Of a stretch of 64,000 nucleotides of DNA, positions 20,036-30,130 are shown in pieces. Below the pieces are notes generated by a model. That model was not told the DNA's origin. It did no database searches and worked only from the letters and a program-made list of their open reading frames with translations. The number at the start of each line of letters is the position of its first letter. Positions within the stretch are counted from its first letter, which is position 1. The stretch is from Phymorhynchus buccinoides (Eukaryota; Mollusca; Gastropoda; Neogastropoda; Raphitomidae): contig CM065712.1 in NCBI GenBank assembly GCA_017654935.2, positions 21,276,541-21,340,540 of the forward strand, given 5' to 3'. The translations under genes and the position numbers were made by a program.

Positions 20036-20540
20036 GGGTTAGAAAAAAAAGTATTGCCTTATAGTCCCCAAAAATACGGTAAATTGTACCATGATATACC
20101 ATGGATGCTCCTGCTTTCAGGATGTCCTGAAATGCAGGATTTTTTTTTATTGCCTGGAGCCGGCGTCGCCGGATTATGAGAATTTGAGAAGCAACGAATG
20201 TCCTATTTATAAACATTTTGTCAGTTTCTCGCATGTGTAGAATATAAAAGAAATGAATACAGATAAATATTTGCATGCCTTTACCAGGAACTTTGTACTT
20301 TTTAGGATTGTTTAAGTCATCGTGTTGTTAACTGGGCGGCCCCTGGACCCCTGCCTTGCAGGATTTTTGAAATTTCCCAGGAGCACCCATGTCGATGATA
20401 TTCCAATATGCTGTAGAAAATCATATACAGTACAGCTCTGTTTTACTAACTGGCCCTTTCTACAGGCTAATGTCAACCAGTCGATAAAAGTGTCAACCAG
20501 TGATGGATTGAACTCTTCATAAATTACCATTATTTATTAT
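20036..20540. other. Unassigned intron sequence
   Basis: Contains a CTATAGTCCCCAAAAATACGG-like scrap of family E at about 20055-20082. No supported gene. Confidence 0.4.
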
Positions 20541-21112
20541 ACTTTTCAGATCATTAGGCGAATAGGGCAATTTTCAAGAAAAATCTGAAAAAATTAAATA
20601 GTAAAAGGCGCCCTTGTTACACACCTCGCAAAAGTAAGTCGAAGTTTGAAGCCCATACACGGTACCTGTAAACGCTTTACCGACCGCTTATTACTGCTGT
20701 CATAAACGAGAGTTGGCTCCCTTCTCAAATAATCCGAACTTCCATTTTTGCGACTTCCGGTTGTTGTGTTTGGACAATTCTTCGCGAAAACTGGTAGAAT
20801 TATGGCATTTTAAGCTCTACAACAATGCTTTTTACATCCAATGAAGGGTTATGGCATCTGTTGGACGGTATCTCGGACGATAATAGGGATTTTGAAGCAT
20901 TTTAAACGTGATAGTATTCGTCATATCGGCACGCACTCGTTACCACTTTCAATGTTGTGACTCACAGTAGACTGTACTGAAAACAGCAATCGTTGCCTCT
21001 TCTCTCTCACGATTTTGTTCACTAATAGGGTGCCCCTCGTTTATTAGGCGCGCATAGGTAGAACATTGGAGAGAAAAAAATATTAACGCCTTATTGTCCG
21101 AAAACTACGGTA
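20541..21112 (-). mobile_element. Family E element, reverse orientation
   Basis: This is the reverse complement of the 3347-3927 element, ending GTCCGAAAACTACGGTA. It shares CGACTTCCGGTTGTTGTG and TCGTTACCACTTTC blocks with that copy. It lies 78 bp before exon 7; the intervening sequence is a CT-rich pyrimidine tract. Confidence 0.7.
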
Positions 21113-21190
21113 TGCTCTAAGTTGCATTCACCATACATTCATCTCTCTCTCTCTCTCCCCCTCCCTCTCTCTCTCTCTCTCTCTCCACAG

Positions 21191-21355
21191 TTACTGTGGG
21201 CACGGCAACGGGTCCAAGTACTTCCCCCTGGAGGACCTGCTGAAGACGCGGTGTCGCGCGGTGCCCCTGCTCTTCGGCTGCTCCAGCGGCCACCTGGACG
21301 TCCACCAACACCTGGACCCCGATGGATACTTCTACAGCTATCTGCTGGCCGGGAG
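21191..21355 (+). CDS. ESPL1: Separase exon, version 1 exon 7 (catalytic His and Cys)
   Basis: The acceptor is CTCTCCACAG after a long CT tract. The first T completes Leu from exon 6. The exon reads YCGHGNGSKYFPLEDLLKTR, CRAVPLLFGCSSGHLDVHQ, then HLDPDGYFYSYLLAG. The catalytic His codon is at 21201-21203 (CGHG) and the catalytic Cys codon at 21279-21281 (FGCSS), 26 residues apart, the same spacing I recall for human separase. These are the dyad of the C50 (clan CD) fold. Its 3' end plus donor (GGGAG|GTGAGG) is repeated several times in the next intron. Confidence 0.95.
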
Positions 21356-21362
21356 GTGAGGG

Positions 21363-21587
21363 CCAGGGCTCCCAGGGACCCCCATTTGGGGGTCTATGAA
21401 GCACTAAAATTGTACAGGAATCCTCTAAAACAATGTGCAGGGGGGTCCCAGGGATGCACTAGAAAAATTCATTGTTAAAGCGTTCGCAATGCCACTTGGG
21501 ACCCTCCATCCCACCTCTAGGACCCTCTATCTGTAAGTGAAGGAGTCCCTGGGACCCCTTGTTTTGCGGGACGATTGGGAGCCCTGG
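21363..21587 (+). mobile_element. MITE-like element, family C
   Basis: CCAGGGCTCCCAGGGACCCC at the left and GATTGGGAGCCCTGG at the right give 12-bp inverted ends. It starts only 7 bp after the exon 7 donor. Relatives lie at 14945, 21833, 43626, 48519, 48970 and 58460. Confidence 0.75.
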
Positions 21588-21677
21588 AGGGGCTGGATGC
21601 TAGGAAATCTCGGGGGGGTTGCAGGATGTGTGGGTGTGGGGGGTGGGTGTCTGAGGTAAAGAGTCAGTCAATAGAAT

Positions 21678-22380
21678 ACTGGACCCCGATGGATACTTCT
21701 ACAGCTATCTGCTGGCCGGGAGGTGAGGGAGGGGGTGGAGTCTGAGGTAAAGAGTCAGTCAATAGAATACTGGCCACCTGGACCCCGATTGATACTTATA
21801 CAGCTGTCTACTGGCCGGGAGGTGAGGCGCAGAGGGCTCCCAGGGACCCCCATTTGGGGGTCTATGAAGTATTAAAATTGTACAGGATCCTCTAAAAGAA
21901 TGTGCAGGGGATCCCAGGGATGCACTAGAAAAATTCTTGTTAGCGTTCGCAATGCCACTGGGACCCTCTATCCCGCCTCTAGGACCCTCTATGCTGTAAG
22001 TGAAGGAGTCCCTGGGACCCCTTGTTTTGCAGGACGATTGGGAGCCCTGGAGGGGGGCTGGATGCTAGGAAATCTCGGGGGGGTTGCAGGATGTGTGGGG
22101 GGGTGTGTCTGAGGTAAAGAGTCAGTCAATAGAATAACTGACCACCTGGCCCCCGATTGATACTTCTACAGCTACCTACTGGCCGGAAGGTGAGGGAGGG
22201 GGTGGCTGGTAGGGGGGGGGGGGGTCTGAGTTAAAGAGTCGGTCAATAGAATCTGGACCCCGATGGATACTTCTACAGCTACCTACTGGCCGGAAGGTGA
22301 GGGAGGGGAGGTGGGTCTGGAGGTAAACAGTCCGATGGATACTTTTCTACAGAGCTCTATCTACTGGCCAGGAGGTGAGG
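21678..22380 (+). repeat. Five extra copies of the exon 7 3' end with donors
   Basis: The exon tail (CTGGACCCCGATGGATACTT to CTGGCCGGGAGGTGAGG) is repeated at about 21678, 21777, 22146, 22253 and 22331. Each copy carries (G/A)AGGTGAGG, a near-consensus donor, followed by GTCTGAGGTAAAGAGTCAGT-type spacer. A second family C element (21833-22050) sits between copies 2 and 3. The copies lack an upstream polypyrimidine/AG except TTCTACAG within the tail. G runs near 22212 and 22387 are assembly-prone. Confidence 0.85.
21833..22050 (+). mobile_element. MITE-like element, family C
   Basis: AGGGCTCCCAGGGACCCC to GATTGGGAGCCCTGG, the same layout as the copy at 21363. It probably multiplied with the exon-tail units by tandem duplication, because it occupies the same position relative to a donor-bearing tail. 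Confidence 0.7.
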
Positions 22381-22484
22381 GTGTGGGGGGGGGGGGGGGC
22401 GGGCGAGTCTGAGGTAAGGAGTCAGTCAATAGAATACTGGCCACCAGCACCTGGGATCGGCTCTTAAATACTCCAGTTGTGCCG

Positions 22485-22737
22485 TTAACCCTTTCACCGC
22501 CAATATGTCGCATTTATGCACCACAATGGTTTAACACCCACGTCACTAAAAGGCATCAAATCAGGGCCTGTTATCCGAAGACCCTATTTTCTTAATTTTG
22601 GGAGGTAAGAATAAGCAATTTTTTATATGCATGTCACAGAGGAATTTCCAATATTGAAGATATTTTTTTTTTCTCTACCCATTTAAGATTAAGGCTATAT
22701 TTTTGGGCTGAAAAATGTCTGGCAGCGAAAGGGTTAA
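22485..22737 (-). mobile_element. TTAA-type MITE, family A
   Basis: TTAACCCTTTCACCGCCAA to GGCAGCGAAAGGGTTAA with TTAA on both sides. It ends 65 bp before exon 8. The version 2 copy is at 49740-49992. Confidence 0.85.
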
Positions 22738-22802
22738 GCCTCGAGGGGTTTCAATTCAATATAATAACAAATTAAATTGAATTCCCGTTTTTCCGTGTGC
22801 AG

Positions 22803-23061
22803 CCCCTGTGTCCTGGGCAACCTGTGGGACGTGACGGATCGCGACATCGACGTCTTCGGCATGGAGCTCTTCTCCCTGTGGATGACAGCCCACCACCACC
22901 ACGACTCAGACAACAAGAACCACAACGCTTCCCACGCTCCCCGCCCCACGCTGGCCTCCCTTGTCCCGCAGGCGCGGGGCGTCTGCCGCATGCCGCTGCT
23001 GAACGGTGGCGCCCCCGTGCTCTACGGCCTTCCCGTGCCCCTGGCTCGACCAGTCGGATGA
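22803..23061 (+). CDS. ESPL1: Separase last exon, version 1 exon 8, with stop
   Basis: The acceptor is CCGTGTGCAG. Ser is formed at the junction, then PCVLGNLWDVTDRDIDVFGM, a histidine-rich stretch (TAHHHHDSDNKNHNASH), and the C-terminus GGAPVLYGLPVPLARPVG ending in TGA at 23059-23061. NLWDVTDRDID and (A/G)P..YG(L/I)P(V) are hallmark blocks of the separase C-terminus. The His/Asn-rich insert is where the family is variable. No clear poly(A) signal follows before repeats begin at about 23128. Version 2 (50057-50307) is frameshifted. Confidence 0.95.
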
Positions 23062-23148
23062 GAGGGCGGGTTTTGTGTGGGTAGATGACCGATGAGATGA
23101 GGGAACTCTTGGGGCTTGGAATGATACCGTATTTTTCGGACTATAAAG

Positions 23149-23754
23149 CAGACCTGTTTACTATTTTGCCGTAATTTTTTTTACGAAAAACAAAACTAAT
23201 TGCAGCAACGGGGTGAAATATGATTTTGCTGTAATTTTTACGAAGCAAAACTCAAATTACGATAATTATGGCAATGGGGGTGGTGGTACGATTTTGCGTA
23301 ATTTTTACGAAAGAAAACTATTTACGGCGACAGAAAAACTAAAATTTGGGGGGGGGGGGGGGCGGAACCACCACTACAGTTGCGTCGGCAAGCGAATTGC
23401 TTTTGAAACAATGCGGTGAAAAGTCATTCCGGTTCCCAGCCATACAACGCACGTTCAGTTTCTTTTCATTCTGTTTCAAAGATGGCGTCAAAGCGGTACC
23501 GCGTGATAGTGAGAGTTCTAGGTCAAATGATCCAAAATCTGATGGAAAGACACCCAAGAAAAGGGCCAAATACATGGTTTAAAAACTGTTTTAAAGGTCT
23601 CCCAGTGCACTGTTGCTTACATATAATTGTGTCAATGTTACAAACAGTTTAACAATCGGGTTTGGTGAAGAAAAAGAATCGGCCGTGCGTTTAGGTTTTT
23701 TTTTCTCAAAATTACCATTTTTTGTTTCAGAAATTACAAATTTGCACAGGTCTG
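23149..23754 (+). mobile_element. hAT-like element with CAGACCTGTTTAC ends
   Basis: The left end is CAGACCTGTTTACTATTTTG and the right end TTTGCACAGGTCTG. Flanks CTATAAAG and CTTATAAT suggest a decayed 8-bp duplication. It is inserted in a family E end (CCGTATTTTTCGGACTATAA). It carries a short coding relic (23481-23580). A G run at about 23348-23360 and many TTACGAAA motifs mark the interior. Confidence 0.65.
23481..23580 (+). pseudogene. Short N-terminal coding relic in hAT-like element
   Basis: ATGGCGTCAAAGCG opens MASKR; a later piece reads SSRSNDPKSDGKTPKKRAKY. In version 2 (50730-50822) the two pieces join in one frame as MASKRPRGESSRSNDPKSDG. It resembles the low-complexity, basic N-terminus that precedes the zinc finger in the 13453 relic. 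No domain is recognisable. Confidence 0.35.
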
Positions 23755-23821
23755 CTTATAATGCGACTGATGAAATAGTAAGCAAATCTGTATTGTTAAA
23801 AAATCGAGACTTTCCTCCTGT

Positions 23822-24073
23822 CCATCAGTAGGGGGGGCTTAGTAGGTGGTGTCCTGAACAGGCTCTGATGAACTCCACCGATTTTGTGACTCAGCAGCAG
23901 TGCAGTGTCTCCTCGGTTGGTTGCCTCCTGACAGCCTAACATAGATTAGCTCCCCTTGGACTGCTGGTCTCGGATTCTGCAGACCTGAACCAGCGGAGGT
24001 GTGGCTGCGAATTGGGACTCGGAATGAGCAGCAATGGGAGCAACGCCACTGTACAGCCCAGAAGATGGGACAG
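23822..24073 (+). mobile_element. Family H SINE-like retroposon
   Basis: Runs from CAGTAGGGGGGGCTTAGTAGG to CAGAAGATGGGACAG. Same layout as 6694-6940, with a few indels. Confidence 0.65.
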
Positions 24074-24197
24074 ACTTGTTTTGTTTTTAAATATATATTT
24101 TATAATTTGACTCAAAATTCAGATTTTGTTGCTCTATTGCCTTACTGTAGACAGTGTAGTATATTTAATATTATCAAGTCACATTATAAGGCGACAG

Positions 24198-24470
24198 GGG
24201 TCTCAGTCTGAATGAAAAATGAGTGTTTTTACGTCCTCTCGGTCATAGACACACATAGTGGGACATTTGTAAATTACAAAGATGGTGGGAACAATACTGG
24301 CTGCAATGCCCGGAGGTAGTGCAACACCAATAAAGTCCCGAGTTTTTAAAAAATATAGATAGGTGTAGCGGTAACCAACCACGGCCTCGGATAAACCTCA
24401 TCGGCTATGGGTGCCGCCACAAGTGTGTCCTGTTTTGAATAAAACTCCACTGAAGGAAGTTCTCTTGAGG
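24198..24470 (+). mobile_element. Retroposon related to the 59018 element
   Basis: TTTTTACGTCCTCTCGGTCA, GGGAACAATACTGGCTGCAA, AATAAAGTCCCGAGTTTTT and TAGGTGTAGCGGTAACCA match 59018-59220 in order. It is the same family whose reversed fragment seeded the 88-bp array at 5660-6190. Confidence 0.6.
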
Positions 24471-24644
24471 GGTCTCTGTCTGGGGAAAAAGTATCGCCTT
24501 ATGGTCCATAAAATATGGTAGTGTGTTGGGTATTTATGTGATTTGTGTATATATGGGACTATCACTACCGTGCTTTCCTGACTTTTACGGCAACACTTTT
24601 TCTTCACAGACTGAGAAACCCCCGCACCTTCTAATATGACTACT

Positions 24645-24868
24645 GTAGAGGTGTAGAGTGGCACAGTGGTATGTAACGCGTTTCGCTTCGTTTCAAGATA
24701 AAACCGAGTTCGAACCTGGGTACAGGGGATTTTTTTCCTCTCATTCTGCACTAGGCCTTAACGGTCTGAACGTTGGAGTCTTTCAGATGAGACGATAAAC
24801 CGAGGTACCGTGTTGCCCATGCCACTTAGCATACGTTAAACCCAGTGGCAACGAAAAAGTTGTCATTT
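24645..24868 (+). mobile_element. tRNA-derived SINE
   Basis: GAGTGGCACAGTGGTATG (A-box-like head), GAGTTCGAACCTGGGTAC (B box), GTCTTTCAGATGAGACGATA, AACCGAGGT and CAGTGGCAACGAAAAAG appear in order, as in the reversed copy at 19806-20035. It ends in an A-rich run (TTGGTAAAAAAAAATG). Confidence 0.75.
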
Positions 24869-25069
24869 GGTAAAAAAAAATGTTTTTTACCCCCCCCCCC
24901 CGCTCATCAGTGACCAAAAATCGCATGCCCAAAAAATAAATTGGGTGGCGCGCGTCTGGCTGCGACGCGCTCTCCAGGTGGGAGGCAACCCGAATTTCAC
25001 AGAGACGCCTCTGTGGACTATAAAGTACCTAATACCACTACTACTAATAATAGTAAGAAACATCTGACA

Positions 25070-25535
25070 ACAAAATCTGAATTTTGTGTACAGTAGACAA
25101 TTTTCGGTGAAAAAACTATGGGAGAGCACTTCGTGAAAATTGGAGTTGTTTACCTCCATTACCCGGTCAAACAACCACAGCAACAATGGCTGTCGAAGCT
25201 TGAAACCGCAGGATGCTTAGTCAGCGACTGGCAAACATTTTTTTGAAAAAATGTAGGGGTGGCCAGTGGCCGCAAACTGATAAAACTTGCAAAATGTGAC
25301 GTGAAAAATATAAAATGACATCACATTTTTAGAATGACGCACGGTGTTCTATGTGAAAGGGGAAAGAGCTGTATGTCTGCTCAAACACGCGAGTCGATAG
25401 GCTACGGGAGCTGATGGTAGAGTGACTTTCCCTGTTTTCCCAATTGAATTAGGCAAGATCACTCCAACACACCATGAAATTACTCCCCTAAATTATTTCC
25501 GAACAATTCTAATTTCGGGCTGGTGTGCGCCCTTG
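25070..25535 (-). mobile_element. Truncated CAGGCATCAGA-type element, reversed
   Basis: This is the reverse complement of the left part of 2641-3299, including CAGCAACAATGG, GGGTGGCCAGTGGCC and GCTGATGGTAGAGTGACTT. The terminal repeats are eroded. It is followed by a family E end (GCGCCTTATAGTCCGAAAAA) at 25598-25620. Confidence 0.6.
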
Positions 25536-25644
25536 TTTTTTTTTTTATGATCGCAGGTAGTTAAATAAGGTTAGTAACAAAATCTGAATTTGTGATTTGT
25601 GCGCCTTATAGTCCGAAAAAATGTGGTTACTTTTCAACTTATTT

Positions 25645-25990
25645 GACGTGAATAATAACCCCTTGACTGCAGAGAAAATAAAGGGAAAAAAACAAAATCA
25701 TTGTACAAATCATGCTATTGTAGTGCCTGATATTAGGTTAATATCAGGACAGGGTTTCGGCTGGATAGCCAGTGGGTTCCCTTGAGCGCCCGTCTGGTGT
25801 TCGGGAGGTCTCGGGTCGACTCCCGGTTCCGGCAACATTTCCCCCACACAAAATTAAACACGATGAAAAGCACAACTGATAGAGCCAATCTGGCAAAATG
25901 GTCTGGGGGTACACGCGCTTGACATGTGCAACAGCAAGCATTACAGAGTTATTCCTCTTCATCTGATGACATCACCAGGAAGTGAGTGTA
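25645..25990 (+). mobile_element. TTAA element with tRNA-like core, cut by the gap
   Basis: AACCCCTTGACTGCAGAG opens the element and a tRNA-like stretch lies at 25757-25835 (CTGGATAGCC ... GCGCCCGTCTGGTGTTCGGG ... GACTCCCGGTTCCGGC). The sequence runs into the N gap. The better-preserved version is 52460-52820. The A-box part here is damaged by insertions (CCAGTGGGTTCCCTTGAGCG). Confidence 0.6.
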
Positions 25991-26000
25991 ATAAGTGGTT

Positions 26001-26500
26001 NNNNNNNNNNNNNNNNNNNNNNNNNNNNNNNNNNNNNNNNNNNNNNNNNNNNNNNNNNNNNNNNNNNNNNNNNNNNNNNNNNNNNNNNNNNNNNNNNNNN
26101 NNNNNNNNNNNNNNNNNNNNNNNNNNNNNNNNNNNNNNNNNNNNNNNNNNNNNNNNNNNNNNNNNNNNNNNNNNNNNNNNNNNNNNNNNNNNNNNNNNNN
26201 NNNNNNNNNNNNNNNNNNNNNNNNNNNNNNNNNNNNNNNNNNNNNNNNNNNNNNNNNNNNNNNNNNNNNNNNNNNNNNNNNNNNNNNNNNNNNNNNNNNN
26301 NNNNNNNNNNNNNNNNNNNNNNNNNNNNNNNNNNNNNNNNNNNNNNNNNNNNNNNNNNNNNNNNNNNNNNNNNNNNNNNNNNNNNNNNNNNNNNNNNNNN
26401 NNNNNNNNNNNNNNNNNNNNNNNNNNNNNNNNNNNNNNNNNNNNNNNNNNNNNNNNNNNNNNNNNNNNNNNNNNNNNNNNNNNNNNNNNNNNNNNNNNNN
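26001..26500. other. Assembly gap (500 N)
   Basis: Exactly 500 N, a conventional size for a gap of unknown length. Open frames spanning it are meaningless. It separates the two versions of the separase locus. Confidence 1.
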
Positions 26501-26578
26501 CCCACCCTGCTGTTGACACGACTGACGGCTGACTCCGAGCCATTCACTGTGGAGCTGACCAACTTCTCCCGACCACAG
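26501..26578 (+). CDS. ESPL1: Separase exon upstream of exon 1, 5'-truncated by gap
   Basis: At least 26 codons read PTLLLTRLTADSEPFTVELT and then NFSRPQ before a CAG|GTCGTA donor, phase 0. TLLLTRL with the following (D)SxPxxV is a separase block that lies shortly before the region encoded by exon 1. The next exon downstream (28795-28924) is damaged in this version but is 503-619 in version 1. The start of the exon is lost in the gap. Confidence 0.8.
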
Positions 26579-27416
26579 GTCGTATCCGCTGAATGGGTGG
26601 GTGGGTATGTTTGCTGTTGTTATTATCAGTCAATCAAATTTATTGTCCCCATTAAAGCAAGAAGAAGTGTCTTGCAGTCAATATAAAAAAAAAAGAATAG
26701 TACCAAAATACAAGTGCATAGAAAATTGTTGCTAGTCGGGTCGATTTGACAAATGACTGCCAGATAGAGAGGGGGCAGGTTACTATTCTGGAGGGCTGGG
26801 GTGAGGATTTGTTTAGTAGCGGGAGATGCATTCCCAGGGCACATCCCCACTCTTCGGCCCAAAGGGATTTGATGGACACAGCTGGCGTTGAGGAGGCTCC
26901 CACAAGGGACCAGCACTACCCTTTGGCTGCGCACCAGAGCCGGTGGCAAGGGCACCCCCATCGTTGGAAAGTCATCTAGTCTTCCACAAGAGACAAAAAA
27001 CTTGTACCATGATTTGGTTACTGTAGAAAATCATCTATGCACAGCTCTCCTGTACTGGTTGGGCCCGCTCTACAGGCTAATGTCAACCATTGATAAAAAG
27101 CCATTGAGTACAAGGGCATAATTACAGTACAATAAAATACATACACATAAAGAGCCTGTACACGTGACCACTCCCCACCCCCCAACAGCGAAAGGCCAGT
27201 CAAAATATAACTTGCCCACCCAATGCCGCAAATGATGAAAAAGTCGAAAAATGCCATGCGCAAAGACACCCGCAAAATACACACATACACATTCACATGC
27301 GCTCATGCACCGCGCACACACGCACACACGAGAATATACGTATACGTTTGTACAAAATAAATGGAAAAGAATAAACATGGTAATCATTGGATTGAATAAT
27401 TGATTTATAAGTATAT
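26579..27416. repeat. Intron sequence with family G repeat
   Basis: 26741-26990 matches 19640-19770 (CAAATGACTGCCAGATAG, CCAAAGGGATTTGATGG). The rest, including the CACACATACACATTC simple stretch near 27280-27330, holds no supported gene. Confidence 0.5.
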
Positions 27417-27598
27417 ACAGTGGAAACCTCACTTATATAAGACCCCCCATTAATAAGACTCCCTCCCACTTAAGACCTACTTCTCTGAGACATTGCCCTT
27501 CTTATGTAAGTATTAAAAATTACTCCTTATACACACTCCCTCCCCATTTAAGACCTCATTTCGATGATTTTTGAAGTCTTTTAAGGAGGTTCCACTGT
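27417..27598 (+). mobile_element. CAGTGGAACCTCC-type MITE (family D), near complete
   Basis: ACAGTGGAAACCTCACTT at the left and AAGGAGGTTCCACTGT at the right are inverted copies; the left flank is TATA. The interior has the family's GAGACATTGCCCTTCTT block. A TA-type target and 180-bp length fit a Tc1/mariner-derived MITE. Confidence 0.75.
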
Positions 27599-28286
27599 GT
27601 GACATAAACAAAACAAATCATTGGAAGTGTTATTATTTTCAACACAGTTTGTGCCTAGATGTGTTAGTGCAGATCGTAATGTGGCCCGAGGAGAGAGAGT
27701 GTTAAAAAAAAACAGTGTTTAAATCAAAAATACTTGCCAGGCAGCATCTGGAATGTTTAGAGAATTATTAAAGGTGGACCTGACGGATGAGTTTTTTGCC
27801 AAGAAACATGTCGAGATCACCAGAAAGACCGCCGTGTTAAGGTCGTGGAAACAGTTCCGAAACACTCACTTTTGCTTGGTTTCCCTAGTAAATTTTTTAA
27901 ACTGTCAAAATGGAATTCCTCCTTGGCATGGAGATTGCCGAGAGAGTAAGCCATTTTGGATGGGGTGGGTGGAGGTCACTCGTTTGATGAAGCGTTTTCT
28001 TTTTGTAGTGCAGTATAAAAAAAAAATATATGGAGCTATTTCCTGATTGGAGCCAAACTCCTTTGAATAAACTGTATAAAATTTAAAATAAAATAAAAAT
28101 AAAAGCTTGTAATCTGCAAAAATTCGTATTGCGCAAAACGATTCCCGGCCGGCCATAGAAAGAGACGCAGCACGGCCTTCTCTTGGGTGAAAGAATTTCA
28201 CTCCAGCACCTCAGCAAGGAGGAATCGCTGATTGACGTTTTGATTCTAGAATCCAGAGCAAAAAGTTGAGTGTTTTCAATCTCTAA
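27599..28286. other. Unassigned intron sequence
   Basis: No recognisable gene or repeat between the family D MITE and the start of similarity to position 1. Confidence 0.45.
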
Positions 28287-28794
28287 AGGGTGTTTTCCTG
28301 GTGATCTCGACCTCCTTAAAAACTCATCCGTCAGGGTGCACCATTAACATTTGTGACTTTCTCCCAATGCCTTTTACCCGACAATGGACGCACCACGATT
28401 AAGGCCTTTGGTTTTTTTACTAGGTAGCTGTGGACCTCATACAAAGTCCCCAACTTCTACTTGAGCTGCTCTTTAAAATTCCCCCAATTTTTTGTTTTTT
28501 ATTTTTTTTTCAAATTGGGGGACATTTGTTTATGGTAGTCAAGCCTGGTCAAAACACGATTTTGACCAGCTATAAGAGGGAAAACACCATGAAACCCGTG
28601 ATTTTGACACGTGACCTAGTGGTGTCTTTGGAAATCACAGAATGTCATTTGTTCTTCTCTCCTCATCTCATCCTGACTATTACATAATTGTCATGTATTA
28701 TTGAATGTAGGCAAAGTGCGAGGGGGGAAAAAAAAACTTGACTATCAAAATTTCCCCTCAGTATCATGATCCTTGGTGTCGTGGTGGGTTGCAG

Positions 28795-28924
28795 GGGTCA
28801 GGCCATCTACTTGGGTTCATAGTGTATATATCTTTTTTTTTCCCAGGCAACGACCAGCTGTCAAGGTCAAGGGACAAGCCACCTGGTTGGCGACACCGCG
28901 CCTTGCCTGGCGGCCAAGATGGCG
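28795..28924 (+). pseudogene. ESPL1: Separase exon 1, version 2, broken
   Basis: GGCCATCTACTTGGGTTC begins the exon, but the middle is replaced by an ATAGTGTATATATC plus T-run insert. Several single-base changes shift the frame before GGCCAAGATGGCG|GTACTG. It cannot encode the exon 1 peptide as read. Confidence 0.75.
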
Positions 28925-28984
28925 GTACTGTATGTGTATTGTATTTACAATGGTGAAATGTATTGAGTTTAGATGAGGGTTAGA

Positions 28985-30130
28985 CTGAAAATATTCTGCA
29001 CACCCTGACTAGTGTAGCCTGCATGTGTGCGCACTAACGGTAAAGTTATCGCCCTTGTGTTGTAGCAAAGTACATAGCCATGAGAATATAATCTGCACCT
29101 GAACTCGTTCTGTTTCCGAATGGTGTGCGCCACTAAACGTTAAAGTTATCCGCCCTGGTGGTGTTCGCCAAATGATTACATGAGCCACTGAGAATTATCT
29201 GCCACTGACTCGAACCTTCTCTAACTCGGTGCCGAATGGTGTGCGCCACGAACGTAAAGTTATCGCCCTGGGGTGTCGCAAAGTAAAATAGCCACTGACA
29301 GACACTTATCTGGACCCCTGATGTGTGCCAAATGTTGCTCTCTGGGTGCGCCACTAACGTAAGTTAATCGCCTTGGTGTCGCAAAGTACATAAGCCACTG
29401 AGAATTATCTGCCCGCTCGTGTGCCGACTGGTGTGCGCCACTAATGTAAAAGTTATGCCCTTGGGTGTCGAAAAGTTGACATAGCCACTGAGAAATTTAT
29501 CTGCCCCTGACTCGTTGTGCCAAAGGTGTGCGCCACTAACGTAAGTTATCGCCTTGGGATGCGCAAAGTACATAGCACTGAAGAATCTCTGCCCCTGACT
29601 GTGTGCCAAATGGGTGCGACACTAACATAAAAAGTTATCGCCCTTGGGTGTCGCAAAGTTACATAGCCACTGAGATATCTGCCCTGATCTTCACAGGTGA
29701 CGTGTCGAATCAAGCTAATAAAGTTATCGCCCCTTGTGTCGCAAAGTACATAGCCACTGAGATTCTCTGCCCCGGATCTTCACCAGGGACGTGGTCGATT
29801 CAGTCTATAAAGTTTATTCGTCCCTTGGGTGTCGCAAATTACATAGCCACTGAGAATTCTATGCCCCTGATCATCAACCAGGTGGCGTGAGTCGATTCAG
29901 TCCATAAAAGGTATTTTACCCTTGGTGTCGCGGAAGAAGCAGTTCATAGCCACTGAGAATTCTCTGCCCCTGATCGGTCACCAGGTGGGATGGTCGAATT
30001 CAGTCCATAAAAAGTTATCGCCATATTGGTGTGTGCTGTGCAAAGTACACTATGCCACTGAGAATTCTCTGCCCCTAATCGTCACTAGGTGCGTGGTCGA
30101 TTCAGTACGTAAACTTATGCCTTTTGCACA
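28985..30130. repeat. 91-bp array, version 2, indel-rich
   Basis: Counterpart of 682-1795. Almost every unit carries different one- to three-base insertions or losses, unlike the clean 91-bp units of version 1. Confidence 0.85.

Larger units (their letters stand above)
1..25990 (+). other. ESPL1: Separase locus, version 1 (gene body, 3' end)
   Basis: Eight exons on the + strand form the C-terminal part of separase. Introns obey GT-AG except possibly intron 4. Phases join without a break: 0, 0, 0, 1, 2, 2, 2 (exon 5 ends in AG, exon 6 starts with A; exon 6 ends in CT, exon 7 starts with T; exon 7 ends in AG, exon 8 starts with C). The gene enters from left of the window; at least one more exon (seen at 26501-26578 in version 2) precedes the first exon here. 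Separase cleaves the cohesin subunit Scc1/Rad21 at anaphase onset. Identification rests on motif order and spacing recalled from the family, not on a database search. Confidence 0.9.

Noticed and set aside
21117..21404. - strand frame opposite separase exon 7
   Set aside because: It is a shadow of a GC-rich coding exon plus CT repeats.
25924..26686. Long frames across the N run
   Set aside because: The length comes only from unknown bases in the gap.
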